A stretch of 35,407 nucleotides of DNA from Rhodospirillales bacterium (GCA_025351925.1 JANXVC010000056.1:1-35407), one strand, 5' to 3'; positions 1 through 7,540 are shown, numbered from the stretch's first letter. The notes: generated by a model not told the origin, from the letters alone. Translations and numbers: made by a program.

Positions 1-423
1 CCGTAGCTTCTTCGATTGGCCTGCGGCGGTCTTTGGATTGTGCCATCCAGCATTGCCCGGCTCCCGGTCGCTTATGTCGCGGTTGCAATCGCAATAGCCC
101 ATACCGCGGGAAGCAGCACGCCTCGTGCGACCTTCGTCACACCGGTGGATAACTCAGATGGGGGCATGATGCCTGTGACGGAATAACCGGTTAGAGCGAC
201 GTCCGACCAATCTGCTCTTTTGTTCAGATGAAATTGCTCGATAAAATAAATAGCTAGAGGTTTCTTCCGATCCACTTCGATCGGAAGAAGCTCGAGCCAG
301 CCCGTTTCCGTCGTCCTGTCGCCGCCGGTTCGGTGGGCGGCAGCGATGCGACAATGAAAGAGAGATCCGAACACGGACAGCCTCCGCCATAGCGCCGACC
401 CCACGCAGGCGGAGCGTCCGTCA
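1..423. other. gene-free stretch, left edge
   Basis: I see no convincing gene here. The minus-strand frame covering most of it has no homology I recognise, and it runs through the dispersed repeat at 193-257. A possible minus-strand start codon lies at 46-44 and would read MAQSKDRRRP off the left edge, but too little is visible to call it. The sequence is less GC-rich around the repeat than in the rest of the window. Confidence 0.4.
193..257 (-). repeat. dispersed palindromic repeat, copy 1
   Basis: Read on the minus strand, this stretch begins CTAGCTATTTATTTTATCGA and matches the plus-strand stretch at 956-1022 over about 66 bases, with roughly 80 % identity by eye. The shared core includes TTTTATCGAGCAA and TTCATC, then AAAAGA and GATTGGT. 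The outer parts can fold back on each other as an imperfect hairpin (GAGC at one end, GCTC at the other). Translated, the two copies also look alike (AIYFIEQ and AICFIEQ), but neither is in a credible gene, so I read this as a DNA- or RNA-level repeat. Confidence 0.75.
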
Positions 424-768
424 TCACCGCAAGCGGACGTTCAATGCCTCGACCGTCTCGGATTGCAGGGTAACTTTGCCATTCACAATGGAAAGCGCCC
501 GGGCGGGAACTCTCGTCTCATAGCTGCCGGGCTCGAAGTAGGAGCCGACCATGATCACTGCAATCCGCCCATCGTCGGCCAGGGCGCGGACGCTGCCGAT
601 GATATTGCCCCGTGGGTCGTGGAGCCAGCGCCCGACCGCGGTTGCCGCAGCGAATGGCGCTCCAGCCCGGCTATCAGCAGAGGGAGAGATAGCGGCGTTT
701 TGAGCCATGGCTCCGCCGCTGATGGACAGCGCCAAGGCGGCCGCGAGGCTGAGAAAACGAATTTTCAT
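424..768 (-). CDS. small exported PRC-barrel-like protein
   Basis: The protein is 114 residues if started at the ATG at 768-766. That start is preferred because AGAAGG lies nine bases upstream; a second ATG at 774 would sit too close to it, and the frame stays open further upstream to 852. Residues 1 to about 22 form a classic signal peptide (KIR, then a run of L and A, ending GGAMAQ), so the product is probably periplasmic. The mature part has a spacer of about 25 residues and then a segment starting GRWLHDPRGNIIGSV, which resembles the start of a PRC-barrel domain, followed by beta-rich sequence ending EALNVRLR. PRC-barrel proteins are small beta-barrels of varied or unknown roles. The gene stands alone between the two inverted repeat copies. 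The function is unknown. Confidence 0.72.
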   Translation of the reverse strand: MKIRFLSLAAALALSISGGAMAQNAAISPSADSRAGAPFAAATAVGRWLHDPRGNIIGSVRALADDGRIAVIMVGSYFEPGSYETRVPARALSIVNGKVTLQSETVEALNVRLR

Positions 769-955
769 AAACATAGACCTTCTTGTTATGGCGCGCGAGG
801 CAGAACGCCTGACGCGCCGTGTGGCCCGGGTCTGTCGTCGGCTTGACCCCAATCGCCAGCCGACGGAACCGGACAGCGTCGGCTCAGGCCCAGATCTGCC
901 TGCCCCTGGTCCAAGACCCGGCGCAGGGTGTCCGGTCGTTGCGCGACAACCACCT

Positions 956-1022
956 GTAGCTATTTGTTTTATCGAGCAACTTCATCCAACCAAAAGAACG
1001 GATTGGTTAGATGTTGCTTTAG
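956..1022 (+). repeat. dispersed palindromic repeat, copy 2
   Basis: This is the second and better conserved palindrome. The left arm AGCAACTTCATCCAACC faces the right arm GGTTAGATGTTGCT across the spacer AAAAGAACGGATT. AGCAAC pairs with GTTGCT, ATC with GAT and AACC with GGTT, with a small bulge. It is preceded by TAGCTATTTGTTTTATCG, which is also present in copy 1 in the opposite orientation. It lies between the gene at 424-768 and the tautomerase gene and overlaps neither. The form, a short intergenic repeat with hairpin potential, is that of REP- or RPE-like elements; I cannot name the family. Confidence 0.78.
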
Positions 1023-1051
1023 CGTTTCAGGCCCATACCAAGCCTGCAGCC

Positions 1052-1279
1052 TCACGCGGCGTTTTTGCTCGCCGCAAGGGCCTTCACGTCGGCCGTGGTC
1101 AGCGGCTGGCCGCCGATGGCCCACTCACCGCTGCGCACCTCCTGGATCATCACCCAGGTCACGCCACGCATCGCCTCGCCCTCAATCTCGACCATCGCGT
1201 CGGTCAGTTTCCGGACGATTTGCCTTTTCTGCTCGGAGGTGAAGACCTCCTCGATCAAGCTCACCTGGATCAATGGCAT
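1052..1279 (-). CDS. 4-oxalocrotonate tautomerase family protein
   Basis: This 75-residue protein starts MPLIQVSLIEEVFTSEQK. After removal of Met it has the N-terminal Pro that acts as the catalytic base in the tautomerase superfamily. The length and beta-alpha-beta layout (strand, helix from about residue 16 to 34, then TWVMIQEV strand) fit the small hexameric 4-OT group. These enzymes interconvert enol and keto forms of 2-oxo acids, often in aromatic degradation, but family members are catalytically diverse and the substrate cannot be read here. The start is supported by AGGAG seven bases upstream. No pathway partner is adjacent. It is transcribed alone on the minus strand. Confidence 0.85.
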   Translation of the reverse strand: MPLIQVSLIEEVFTSEQKRQIVRKLTDAMVEIEGEAMRGVTWVMIQEVRSGEWAIGGQPLTTADVKALAASKNAA

Positions 1280-1490
1280 CGTTTTCTCCTGTTCGTCTGC
1301 TTTGAAACTCCCGCTGTTATGCGAGAGAAATTAGCCTAGTCGCAGCCGCCGGGCGGCGCATGATCGGAACATGAGAAACCAATGAGAAGCGACGTCAGAG
1401 TATCGCCCGAGTCTTCGGCGGCGGTGGCGGACGAAAATCATGGGGCCGGTGCGGCTAGGTGCGCCCAATAGCCACGAGTGGCTCGATGCC

Positions 1491-1623
1491 CTATGCTTGC
1501 AGGGCCTCGGCGATGTCGATGACAAGTTTGCCGTTGGCATCACAAGCTTTGATGGCACGGTAGGCGTCACAGACCGTTTCAATCGTAAAGCGTCGTGGAT
1601 TGATCTTGGGCGTGATTTTGCCG
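1491..1623 (-). pseudogene. 3' stub of zinc-type alcohol dehydrogenase gene
   Basis: Minus-strand translation upstream of the stop at 1493-1491 gives GKITPKINPRRFTIETVCDAYRAI, then ACDANGKLVIDIAEALQA (residues given in two parts). This is the typical C-terminus of the medium-chain dehydrogenase/reductase family, where the ending AYRA...GK(L/V)V(I/V) is common. Only about 44 codons remain. The sequence upstream (1624 onward) is the end of an IS3-family element, and no recognisable remainder of the dehydrogenase appears on the far side of that element. The gene is therefore a broken relic, not a short functional gene. Confidence 0.7.
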
Positions 1624-2028
1624 TGGACTTGCTTCAGAAGGGTGGGGAGTTCCGTGTAAAGGATGAGGAACTCGATGGCGCGGCAGCGGCGGTTTATGAA
1701 AGAGTTTAGGGCGGCGGCGGTCCGCTTGGTTCAGACGAGCGGGCGGACGCAACGGGCGGTTGCCGAAGACCTCGGGATTGGCCTCTCAACGTTGGTCCGC
1801 TGGATCGGCCGGAGCCGGGACCGGCGGTCCGGTGATCCCTGTGGGTCCGAGCAGGCCGACGTTGTGGCCGGGCTGAAGCGGCTGCAGAGCAGGCGACCGC
1901 CCGCTATGTCGGCGGCTTCTACAACCCTGTCCGGCGCCATTCAGCGCTCGATCTCGTAAGCCCCGTTCAGTTCGAACCGCGAACGCATAACTGAACCAAT
2001 GCCTCTCGACTAAAACAAAGCAAGTCCA
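1624..2028 (+). mobile_element. internally deleted IS3-family element (MITE-like)
   Basis: The element is bounded by a perfect 11-bp terminal inverted repeat: TGGACTTGCTT at 1624-1634 and AAGCAAGTCCA at 2018-2028. Inside, an OrfA-type reading frame starts at 1675, 51 bases after the left end, as expected for IS3 elements. It runs about 71 codons (helix-turn-helix segment EFRAAAVRLVQTSGRTQRAV, then LGIGLSTLVRWI). Near 1888 it is joined out of frame to the last codons of OrfB (ARYVGGFYNPVRRHSALDLV, stop at 1992-1994), a typical IS3 transposase C-terminus. The DDE catalytic core is gone, so the element cannot transpose by itself. The flanking triplets (CCG left, GGT right) do not form a target duplication. 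Confidence 0.82.
1675..1994 (+). pseudogene. IS3 transposase OrfA N-part joined to OrfB C-part
   Basis: The first part (1675 to about 1888) encodes the OrfA DNA-binding region with its helix-turn-helix and a leucine-rich end (ADVVAGLKRLQ). The second part (about 1889-1994) is in another frame and encodes the last 30-odd residues of OrfB, with the hallmark FYNPVRRHSAL. Roughly 300 codons, including the whole integrase core, are missing. The OrfA frame itself continues past the joint into unrelated residues and stops at 1957-1959. A GAGGAA sequence lies just before the ATG at 1675. A truncated DNA-binding OrfA could in principle still be made, but nothing shows that it is. Confidence 0.78.
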
Positions 2029-2562
2029 GGTCGCGCATGCCTCGGTGCCAAGCAAGCCCTGGGCCGCCGTGACGCGCCCGCTTCTCTCCCGGAGCATTGG
2101 CAGCGAGGCGAATATTTCGAAATGGATGGCGGCGTGGAAAGGCACGGATGGACAAATCGGGCCACAGCGGCGGGGCTGAATGGCCCTAAGCTCTCAGGTT
2201 TGTCCGGCTGCGCCAGCAGCACCGTTACGGCCATAATAGTCTAGTTTGACAGGCCGTTACAAATGGTTGCGACTAAATCTTCTCGAACTAAAACTTCGAG
2301 AGATCACGGTCGCGCCAGCGAGGCGACATAGTTGACACGGTCGGCCGCCAAGATGCCATGGCTTGCGAGCTTTAGAACGATGCGCTGAATGCTGCCTCAC
2401 GTCTAGAGTGTTTCGATATCCGGCGAGGGCAATACGAATAGACAGGGGTATCAAGTCTGTGGCACGATTAACGCAAGGCCTGAGATTTTGGATGCCGCAT
2501 TCCGGGCAGACCAAGGAATAACGGGTAGCCCAGGCTTTCGCATCGGTGTTTGGGGAGGGTTC
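2029..2562. other. gene-free stretch between IS remnant and DUF2189 gene
   Basis: I find no supportable gene in this 534-base stretch. Open frames on the minus strand (for example 2010-2234 and 2257-2649) are rich in Arg, Pro and Ser, lack recognisable domains, and one overlaps the start of the following gene. The sequence is noticeably less GC-rich after about 2250 than the coding regions, which fits an intergenic or degraded zone. The promoter for the oxidase run probably lies near its right end, but no clear -35/-10 pair or operator stands out. Confidence 0.4.
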
Positions 2563-3426
2563 ATGACTATTCGAAACCCCGTTGAGTGGGCAGCGGATAT
2601 GTCCAAGCATGCCAGTCAGGCGATGCGGCCCACCACCCACGTCGTGCATCGAACGCGGCAGCCCGTCGCCGCCGGGTTGCCGGAGATCCGGCGCATCAGC
2701 ACAGCAGACCTTATGAAAGTCCTAGCAAAAGGATTTGAGGACTTCGGGGAGAACCGGACCGACGTCATTTTCCTCTGCCTGTTTTATCCCATCCTAGGCT
2801 TGTTCTTCGCGCGGCTCGCTTCCGGCAGCGACATGCTGCCGCTGCTATTCCCGCTCGCGTCTGGCTTCGCGCTGCTGGGTCCGTTGGCCGGCGTGGGCCT
2901 CTACGAGATGAGCCGGCTGCGCGAGCAGGGATTAAAGAGCGGCTGGATGACGGCTTTTGGCGTGCTCCGCTCGCCTTCAATCGGCTCGATCATCCTGCTC
3001 GGCCTGCTGCTGGTAGTGATTTTCGTGGTTTGGCTGTCGGCGGCGTGGGCGATCTATCTCGTGACGCTCGGCCCGCAACCCCCCTCATCGATCAGCGCCT
3101 TCGCCAGCGACGTGCTGACGACGCCCGCGGGCTGGACGATGGCCGTCGTCGGCATGGGCGTCGGCTTCATCTTTGCCGTCGTCGTGCTGACCATCAGCGC
3201 CGTGTCGTTTCCCATGCTGCTGGACCAGGATGTGGGGGTCCGCCACGCGGTGCGGACGTCGGTTCGCACCGTGATTGCCAACCCCGGCCCGATGGCGGTT
3301 TGGGGCCTGATCATCGCCAGCGGTCTCGTGCTCGGCTCAATCCCCCTGTTCATCGGCCTTATCATCGTCTTGCCCGTGCTCGGCCACTCCACGTGGCACC
3401 TCTATCGCAAGGTGGTGTCACCCTAA
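2563..3426 (+). CDS. DUF2189 family integral membrane protein
   Basis: The start at 2563 is chosen over an upstream ATG at 2488 because GGGGAGGG lies immediately before it; the product is then 287 residues. A hydrophilic N-terminal part of about 70 residues is followed by six likely membrane segments arranged in three pairs: VIFLCLFYPILGLFF and LPLLFPLASGFALLGPLAGV, then IGSIILLGLLLVVIFVVWLS and a segment near VVGMGVGFIFAVVVLTISAV, then AVWGLIIASGLVLGSIPL and FIGLIIVLPVLGH. This pattern, with the HSTWHLYRKVV ending, is that of the DUF2189 family, whose role is not established. It sits 45 bases before the oxidase subunit II gene on the same strand, so it may be co-transcribed with the oxidase operon. 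A role in oxidase assembly is only a guess from position. Confidence 0.8.
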   Translation: MTIRNPVEWAADMSKHASQAMRPTTHVVHRTRQPVAAGLPEIRRISTADLMKVLAKGFEDFGENRTDVIFLCLFYPILGLFFARLASGSDMLPLLFPLASGFALLGPLAGVGLYEMSRLREQGLKSGWMTAFGVLRSPSIGSIILLGLLLVVIFVVWLSAAWAIYLVTLGPQPPSSISAFASDVLTTPAGWTMAVVGMGVGFIFAVVVLTISAVSFPMLLDQDVGVRHAVRTSVRTVIANPGPMAVWGLIIASGLVLGSIPLFIGLIIVLPVLGHSTWHLYRKVVSP

Positions 3427-3471
3427 CGGCCCTCATCTCCATTCTCGTCAAAGATCAAGGATTGCAGAGCA

Positions 3472-4281
3472 ATGGTTGTAGCGCTGGTTCTGGTTCTCGT
3501 CGCGGTGGGTTCAGTGGTGTTCCACCTGCTGAGCCCATGGTGGTTTACGCCGATCGCGTCGAACTGGGGTTATATCGACGCTACGATCAACATTACATTC
3601 TGGATCACCGGGTTCGTCTTTTCGGCTGTCGTCTTGTTCATGGCCTATTGCGTGTTCCGCTTCCGTCACGTTGATGGAAGGCGCGCGGCTCACCAGCCCG
3701 AAAGCACCCGACTAGAGTCCTGGCTCGGCATCGCGACGGCGGTCGGTGTCGCGGCCATGCTGGCGCCGGGGCTGTTCGTCTGGTCCCAATTCGTCACGGT
3801 TCCAGCAGGGACCGCCGAACTCGAAGTCGTGGGCCAGCAATGGCAATGGAGCTTTCGGCTGCCCGGCAAGCAGGGTCGGCTGGGCACGTCCGACCCGCAG
3901 TATGTCAGCGCCGACAATCCTTTGGGACTTAATCCGAACGATCCAAAAGGTCGGGATAATATTGTGATCGTCGGCGATGACCTGCATTTGCCAATCGGCA
4001 AACCGGTAAAGCTGCTGCTCCGCTCCCTCGACGTGGTGCACGACTTCTGGGTGCCGGAGTTCCGGGCCAAGATGGATCTGCTTCCGGGCCTTGTGACCTA
4101 TTTTTGGTTCACCCCTACGAAAGTCGGCACTTACGAGATTCTCTGCGCCGGCTTCTGCGGCATCGGCCACCCACAAATGCGAGGCAGTGTCGTCGTCGAG
4201 GAGGAAAACGCCTACCAGGCCTGGCTCGGGAAACAGCAGACTTTTGAGCAATTGACGAAGAAGCAACTGGCGAAGAAGTAG
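3472..4281 (+). CDS. coxB: cytochrome c oxidase subunit II (CuA subunit)
   Basis: This 269-residue protein has two N-terminal membrane helices (about 1-22 and 42-63, with a further hydrophobic stretch at 84-107) and a C-terminal cupredoxin domain. The aromatic electron-entry segment reads GQQWQWSF at 121-128. The CuA ligands are visible: His190, Cys225, Cys229, His233 and Met236. The usual CSELCG is CAGFCG here, so the Glu that normally offers a Mg ligand (and a CuA carbonyl) is Gly227. The protein accepts electrons from cytochrome c and passes them to heme a of subunit I. The gene is the first of a tight oxidase run, 11 bases before subunit I. The order II-I-III-III resembles coxMNOP-type alternative oxidases. 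There is no heme c motif, so this is not a caa3 form. Confidence 0.93.
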   Translation: MVVALVLVLVAVGSVVFHLLSPWWFTPIASNWGYIDATINITFWITGFVFSAVVLFMAYCVFRFRHVDGRRAAHQPESTRLESWLGIATAVGVAAMLAPGLFVWSQFVTVPAGTAELEVVGQQWQWSFRLPGKQGRLGTSDPQYVSADNPLGLNPNDPKGRDNIVIVGDDLHLPIGKPVKLLLRSLDVVHDFWVPEFRAKMDLLPGLVTYFWFTPTKVGTYEILCAGFCGIGHPQMRGSVVVEEENAYQAWLGKQQTFEQLTKKQLAKK

Positions 4282-4292
4282 AGGGCAGTTTA

Positions 4293-6086
4293 ATGGGCGA
4301 AGTCATATTTGGCTCGGGCGGAGTGGTCCCAGCTGCCGAACTACCGGACGTGGAGCTTTACCACGCGAAGACTTGGATCACGAAGTATGTGTTCAGTCAG
4401 GACGCCAAAGTCATAGCGGTCCAGTACTCGATCACTGCGATGGCGATCGGCGTGGTTGCCCTCGTGCTGTCCTGGCTGATGCGGCTGCAGCTCGGGTTTC
4501 CCGGCACATTTTCCTTTATCTCCGCCGAAGGCTATTACCAGTTCATCACCATGCACGGCATGATTATGGTGATCTACCTGCTGACCGCGCTGTTCCTCGG
4601 CGGCTTCGGCAACTACCTCATCCCGCTGATGGTCGGCGCCCGGGACATGGTCTTTCCCTACGCGAACATGCTGAGCTACTGGCTCTATTTGCTGGCGGTG
4701 CTGGTGCTGGTCGCGAGCATTTTCGCACCCGGCGGTCCCACCGGCGCCGGCTGGACCCTGTATCCGCCGCAGGCCATCCTCGGGGGGACGCCGGGAGCGG
4801 AAGCGGGCATTATATTGATGCTGCTCTCCCTAATCCTGTTCATCATCGGCTTCACGATGGGCGGATTAAACTATGTGGTGACCGTGCTGCAGGGGCGCAC
4901 GCGGGGGATGACGCTGATGCGCATGCCGCTGACCGTATGGGGCATCTTCACGGCCACGGTCATGGCGCTGCTGGCCTTCCCCGCGCTGTTCGTCGCGGCC
5001 GTCATGATGCTGTTCGACCGCACCCTGGGAACCAGCTTCTTCATGCCGAGCCTTGTCTCGATGGGAGAGCACCTGAAATACGGCGGCGGCAGTCCGATCC
5101 TGTGGCAGCATCTGTTCTGGTTCTTCGGCCACCCGGAGGTCTATATTGTCGCTCTGCCTGCGTTCGGCATCGTCTCCGACCTGATCAGCGTCCATGCGCG
5201 GAAGGCCATCTTCGGCTACCGCATGATGGTGTGGGCGATCGTCATCATCGGCGCCCTCAGCTTCGTGGTCTGGGCGCACCACATGTATGTCAGCGGAATG
5301 AACCTGAATTTTGGGTTCTTCTTCGCCGTCACCACGCTCATCATCGCCGTGCCGACCGCCATCAAGGTTTATAACTGGGTGCTGACCCTGTGGCACGCCG
5401 ATATTCACCTGACCGTCCCAATGCTGTTCGCCCTCGGCTTCGTCGTGACGTTCGTGAACGGGGGCCTGACGGGCCTGTTCCTCGGCAACGTCGTGGTGGA
5501 TCTGCCGCTCTCGGCGACCATGTTCGTCGTCGCGCATTTCCATATGGTGATGGGAGTGGCGCCGATCCTGGTAGTGTTCGGCGGCATCTATCATTGGTAT
5601 CCCAAGGTCACCGGACGGATGATGGACGACCGGCTGGGCAAGCTGCACTTCTGGGTCACGTTCCTCGGCGCCTATGCCATCTTCTTTCCGATGCACTACC
5701 TCGGGCTGATCGGCGTGCCGCGCCGCTACTACGAGCTGGGCGAGACGGCATTCATCCCGAAATCAGCTGAAACGCTGAACGTCTTCATTACTTTGGCGGC
5801 ATTGATCGTGGGCGCCGCCCAGATGGTCTTCCTGTTCAACCTGGTCCGGAGCCTGTTCAATGGCCGGCTCGCCGGCGGCAATCCCTGGAACGCCACCTCT
5901 CTCGAGTGGCAAACACCGGAGACTCCGCCGGCGCATGGCAATTGGGGCAAGGAGCTGCCTGTGGTCTATCGCTGGGCCTACGACTACAGCGTCCCCGGCG
6001 CCGAACGGGATTTCATTCCGCAAAATCAGCCGCCGGCCGGGGTCGCCGCCCAGGCTACCATCACCGCAGTGAGCGCCGCGCATTGA
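4293..6086 (+). CDS. ctaD: cytochrome c oxidase subunit I (aa3 type)
   Basis: This 597-residue protein is the catalytic heme-copper subunit, with about 12 membrane helices. Heme a ligands are His88 (TMHGM) and His417; heme a3 uses His415 (VVAHFH). CuB ligands are His280 (GHPEVY) and His329-His330 (WAHHMY), with the cross-linked Tyr284. Proton routes look intact: Asp118 at the D-channel mouth, Glu282, and Lys358 of the K-channel. Together these mark an A1-type oxidase. Arg477-Arg478 fit the heme propionate pair. Unusually, the LHDTYY motif before VVAHFH reads LSATMF: Ser407 and Ala408 replace the Mg/Mn-ligand His and Asp, and Met410 and Phe411 replace two Tyr. GAGGG precedes the ATG. The C-terminus (NPWNATSLEW) is ordinary for the family. 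Confidence 0.95.
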   Translation: MGEVIFGSGGVVPAAELPDVELYHAKTWITKYVFSQDAKVIAVQYSITAMAIGVVALVLSWLMRLQLGFPGTFSFISAEGYYQFITMHGMIMVIYLLTALFLGGFGNYLIPLMVGARDMVFPYANMLSYWLYLLAVLVLVASIFAPGGPTGAGWTLYPPQAILGGTPGAEAGIILMLLSLILFIIGFTMGGLNYVVTVLQGRTRGMTLMRMPLTVWGIFTATVMALLAFPALFVAAVMMLFDRTLGTSFFMPSLVSMGEHLKYGGGSPILWQHLFWFFGHPEVYIVALPAFGIVSDLISVHARKAIFGYRMMVWAIVIIGALSFVVWAHHMYVSGMNLNFGFFFAVTTLIIAVPTAIKVYNWVLTLWHADIHLTVPMLFALGFVVTFVNGGLTGLFLGNVVVDLPLSATMFVVAHFHMVMGVAPILVVFGGIYHWYPKVTGRMMDDRLGKLHFWVTFLGAYAIFFPMHYLGLIGVPRRYYELGETAFIPKSAETLNVFITLAALIVGAAQMVFLFNLVRSLFNGRLAGGNPWNATSLEWQTPETPPAHGNWGKELPVVYRWAYDYSVPGAERDFIPQNQPPAGVAAQATITAVSAAH

Positions 6087-6091
6087 GCGCC

Positions 6092-6802
6092 ATGCTGCTG
6101 TTCCTGGCCGTAGTCGCAGCGATCAGCGGATGGTGGCTGTCGCAGCAGAGGCTGACCTCCAAGCCCTGGCTGGAGGAGGGCGTGCAAGGGGACTTCCCCG
6201 GCACGGGCGCCTCGTCGCTGCCAGCCGCGAAGCTCGGATTGGGAGTGTTTCTGGCGGTTGTCGGCTCCCTGTTCGCGCTGCTGATCAGCGCCTACCTTAT
6301 GCGCGTCAGCACGACGTCGTTGAACATCCTGGACGGGCCAAAGCTGCCGGGTCCGAGGCTGCTGTGGTTCAACACCGGCATGCTCGTCTTGAGCAGCGTG
6401 GCGCTGCAGTGGGCATGGCTGCAGGCGCGCCGGCGGCAAATGGACGGCGTGCGCGTCAACCTGCTTGTTGCGGCCGTTTCCGCCCTCGCCTTCGTGGCGG
6501 GCCAGCTCCTCGTATGGCGGCAGCTGACGCAGTCGGGTTACTTCCTCACGTCCAGCCCCGCCAACTCGTTTTTCTACCTGCTGACCGGCGTGCATGGGCT
6601 GCACGTGCTCGGCGGCTTGGCGGCTCTGGGCCGGACCATCGCCCGGGCGTGGCCCGGCGTTGCGACAGAACCGATGCGCCTCGGCGTCGAGCTGTGCGCG
6701 ATATACTGGCACTTCTTGCTGCTGATCTGGCTGGTCGTGTTCAGCCTGGTGATGGGCTGGGCGGACGACTTCGCCGATATTTGCCGTGCCCTGATCACCT
6801 GA
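6092..6802 (+). CDS. cytochrome c oxidase subunit III-like protein (first copy)
   Basis: The product is 236 residues from the ATG at 6092. A TTG at 6083 overlapping the subunit I stop codon would add three residues and could allow translational coupling. It is a membrane protein with about seven helices. The C-terminal half carries the subunit III signature GVHGLHVLGG, with IYWHFLLLIWLVVFSLVMGW near the end. An extra N-terminal helix (residues 1-17, then SQQRLTSKPWLEEG) is atypical of classical subunit III. Subunit III does not bear redox centres; it stabilises subunit I and helps proton uptake into the D-channel. Two subunit III-like genes in tandem are also seen in coxMNOP-type clusters, where this position would be CoxO. 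It lies 15 bases before the next gene. Confidence 0.85.
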   Translation: MLLFLAVVAAISGWWLSQQRLTSKPWLEEGVQGDFPGTGASSLPAAKLGLGVFLAVVGSLFALLISAYLMRVSTTSLNILDGPKLPGPRLLWFNTGMLVLSSVALQWAWLQARRRQMDGVRVNLLVAAVSALAFVAGQLLVWRQLTQSGYFLTSSPANSFFYLLTGVHGLHVLGGLAALGRTIARAWPGVATEPMRLGVELCAIYWHFLLLIWLVVFSLVMGWADDFADICRALIT

Positions 6803-6817
6803 GAGGACAAACCGCGG

Positions 6818-7540
6818 ATGGCAGAACCGGCGCTGACGAACGTAAGCGAGGCCCTGACCCGGCCGGGAAGCTGGCAGGGCGTAGCGTCCGACTGGGCGTC
6901 GGACCAGCGTGCGTTCAAGAACGTCTCCTGGGGCAAGGTCATGATGTGGATCTTCCTCCTGAGCGACACCTTCATCTTCAGCTGCTTCCTGCTGTCGTAC
7001 ATGACGGTGCGCATGTCCACGACAGCGCCCTGGCCCAACCCCAGTGAGGTTTTCGCACTGGAGATCGGCGGCGCGAAGGTCCCGCTCATCCTGATCGCCA
7101 TCATGACCTTCATCCTGATCAGCAGCAGCGGGACGATGGCCATGGCCGTCAACTTCGGCTACCGCCGCGACCGGGTCAAAACCGCGGCGCTGATGCTGCT
7201 GACCGCGGCATTCGGCGCCTCCTTTGTGGGCATGCAGGCGTTTGAGTGGACCAAGCTGATCCATGAAGGGGTTCGGCCCTGGGGCAATCCCTGGGGCGCC
7301 TACCAGTTCGGCTCGGCGTTCTTCATGATCACGGGTTTCCACGGCACGCATGTAACGATCGGTGTGATTTTCCTGGTCATCATGGCGCGAAAGGTATGGC
7401 GCGGCGACCTCGAGACTGAACGGCGAGGTTTTTTCACCAGCAAAAAGGGCAGCTATGAGCTCGTTGAGATCACTGGCCTTTATTGGCACTTTGTCGATCT
7501 AGTCTGGGTGTTCATCTTCGCACTCTTCTATCTTTGGTGA
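6818..7540 (+). CDS. cytochrome c oxidase subunit III (second copy)
   Basis: This 240-residue protein starts at an ATG preceded by GAGAGGACAAACCGCGG. It begins with about 35 polar residues, then WGKVMMWIFLLSDTFIFSCF, the helix typical of the start of subunit III in short forms. Further helices follow, with the conserved FHGTHVTIGV near residues 171-180 and the ending GLYWHFVDLVWVFIFALFYL, the strongest family signature. A conserved Glu is present in VGMQAFEWTKL. It is closer to standard subunit III than the preceding gene and corresponds to CoxP in coxMNOP-like sets. It is probably the main structural partner of subunit I. The gene follows the first subunit III gene by 15 bases and precedes the small subunit gene by 9. 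Confidence 0.92.
   Translation: MAEPALTNVSEALTRPGSWQGVASDWASDQRAFKNVSWGKVMMWIFLLSDTFIFSCFLLSYMTVRMSTTAPWPNPSEVFALEIGGAKVPLILIAIMTFILISSSGTMAMAVNFGYRRDRVKTAALMLLTAAFGASFVGMQAFEWTKLIHEGVRPWGNPWGAYQFGSAFFMITGFHGTHVTIGVIFLVIMARKVWRGDLETERRGFFTSKKGSYELVEITGLYWHFVDLVWVFIFALFYLW

Noticed and set aside
1624-2028. Functional IS3 transposase with programmed frameshift between OrfA and OrfB
   Set aside because: The frame change at the joint coincides with loss of the whole catalytic core, so it is a deletion joint and not a frameshift site.
2257-2649. Minus-strand frame of 130 codons with CPECG
   Set aside because: A single CxxC is not enough. The frame overlaps the start and ribosome site of the DUF2189 gene, and the rest is Arg/Ser rich without structure.
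6026-7489. Long minus-strand open frame across the two subunit III genes
   Set aside because: It is opposite to genes with clear family signatures; the composition (Gln, Arg, His rich) is that of a shadow frame.
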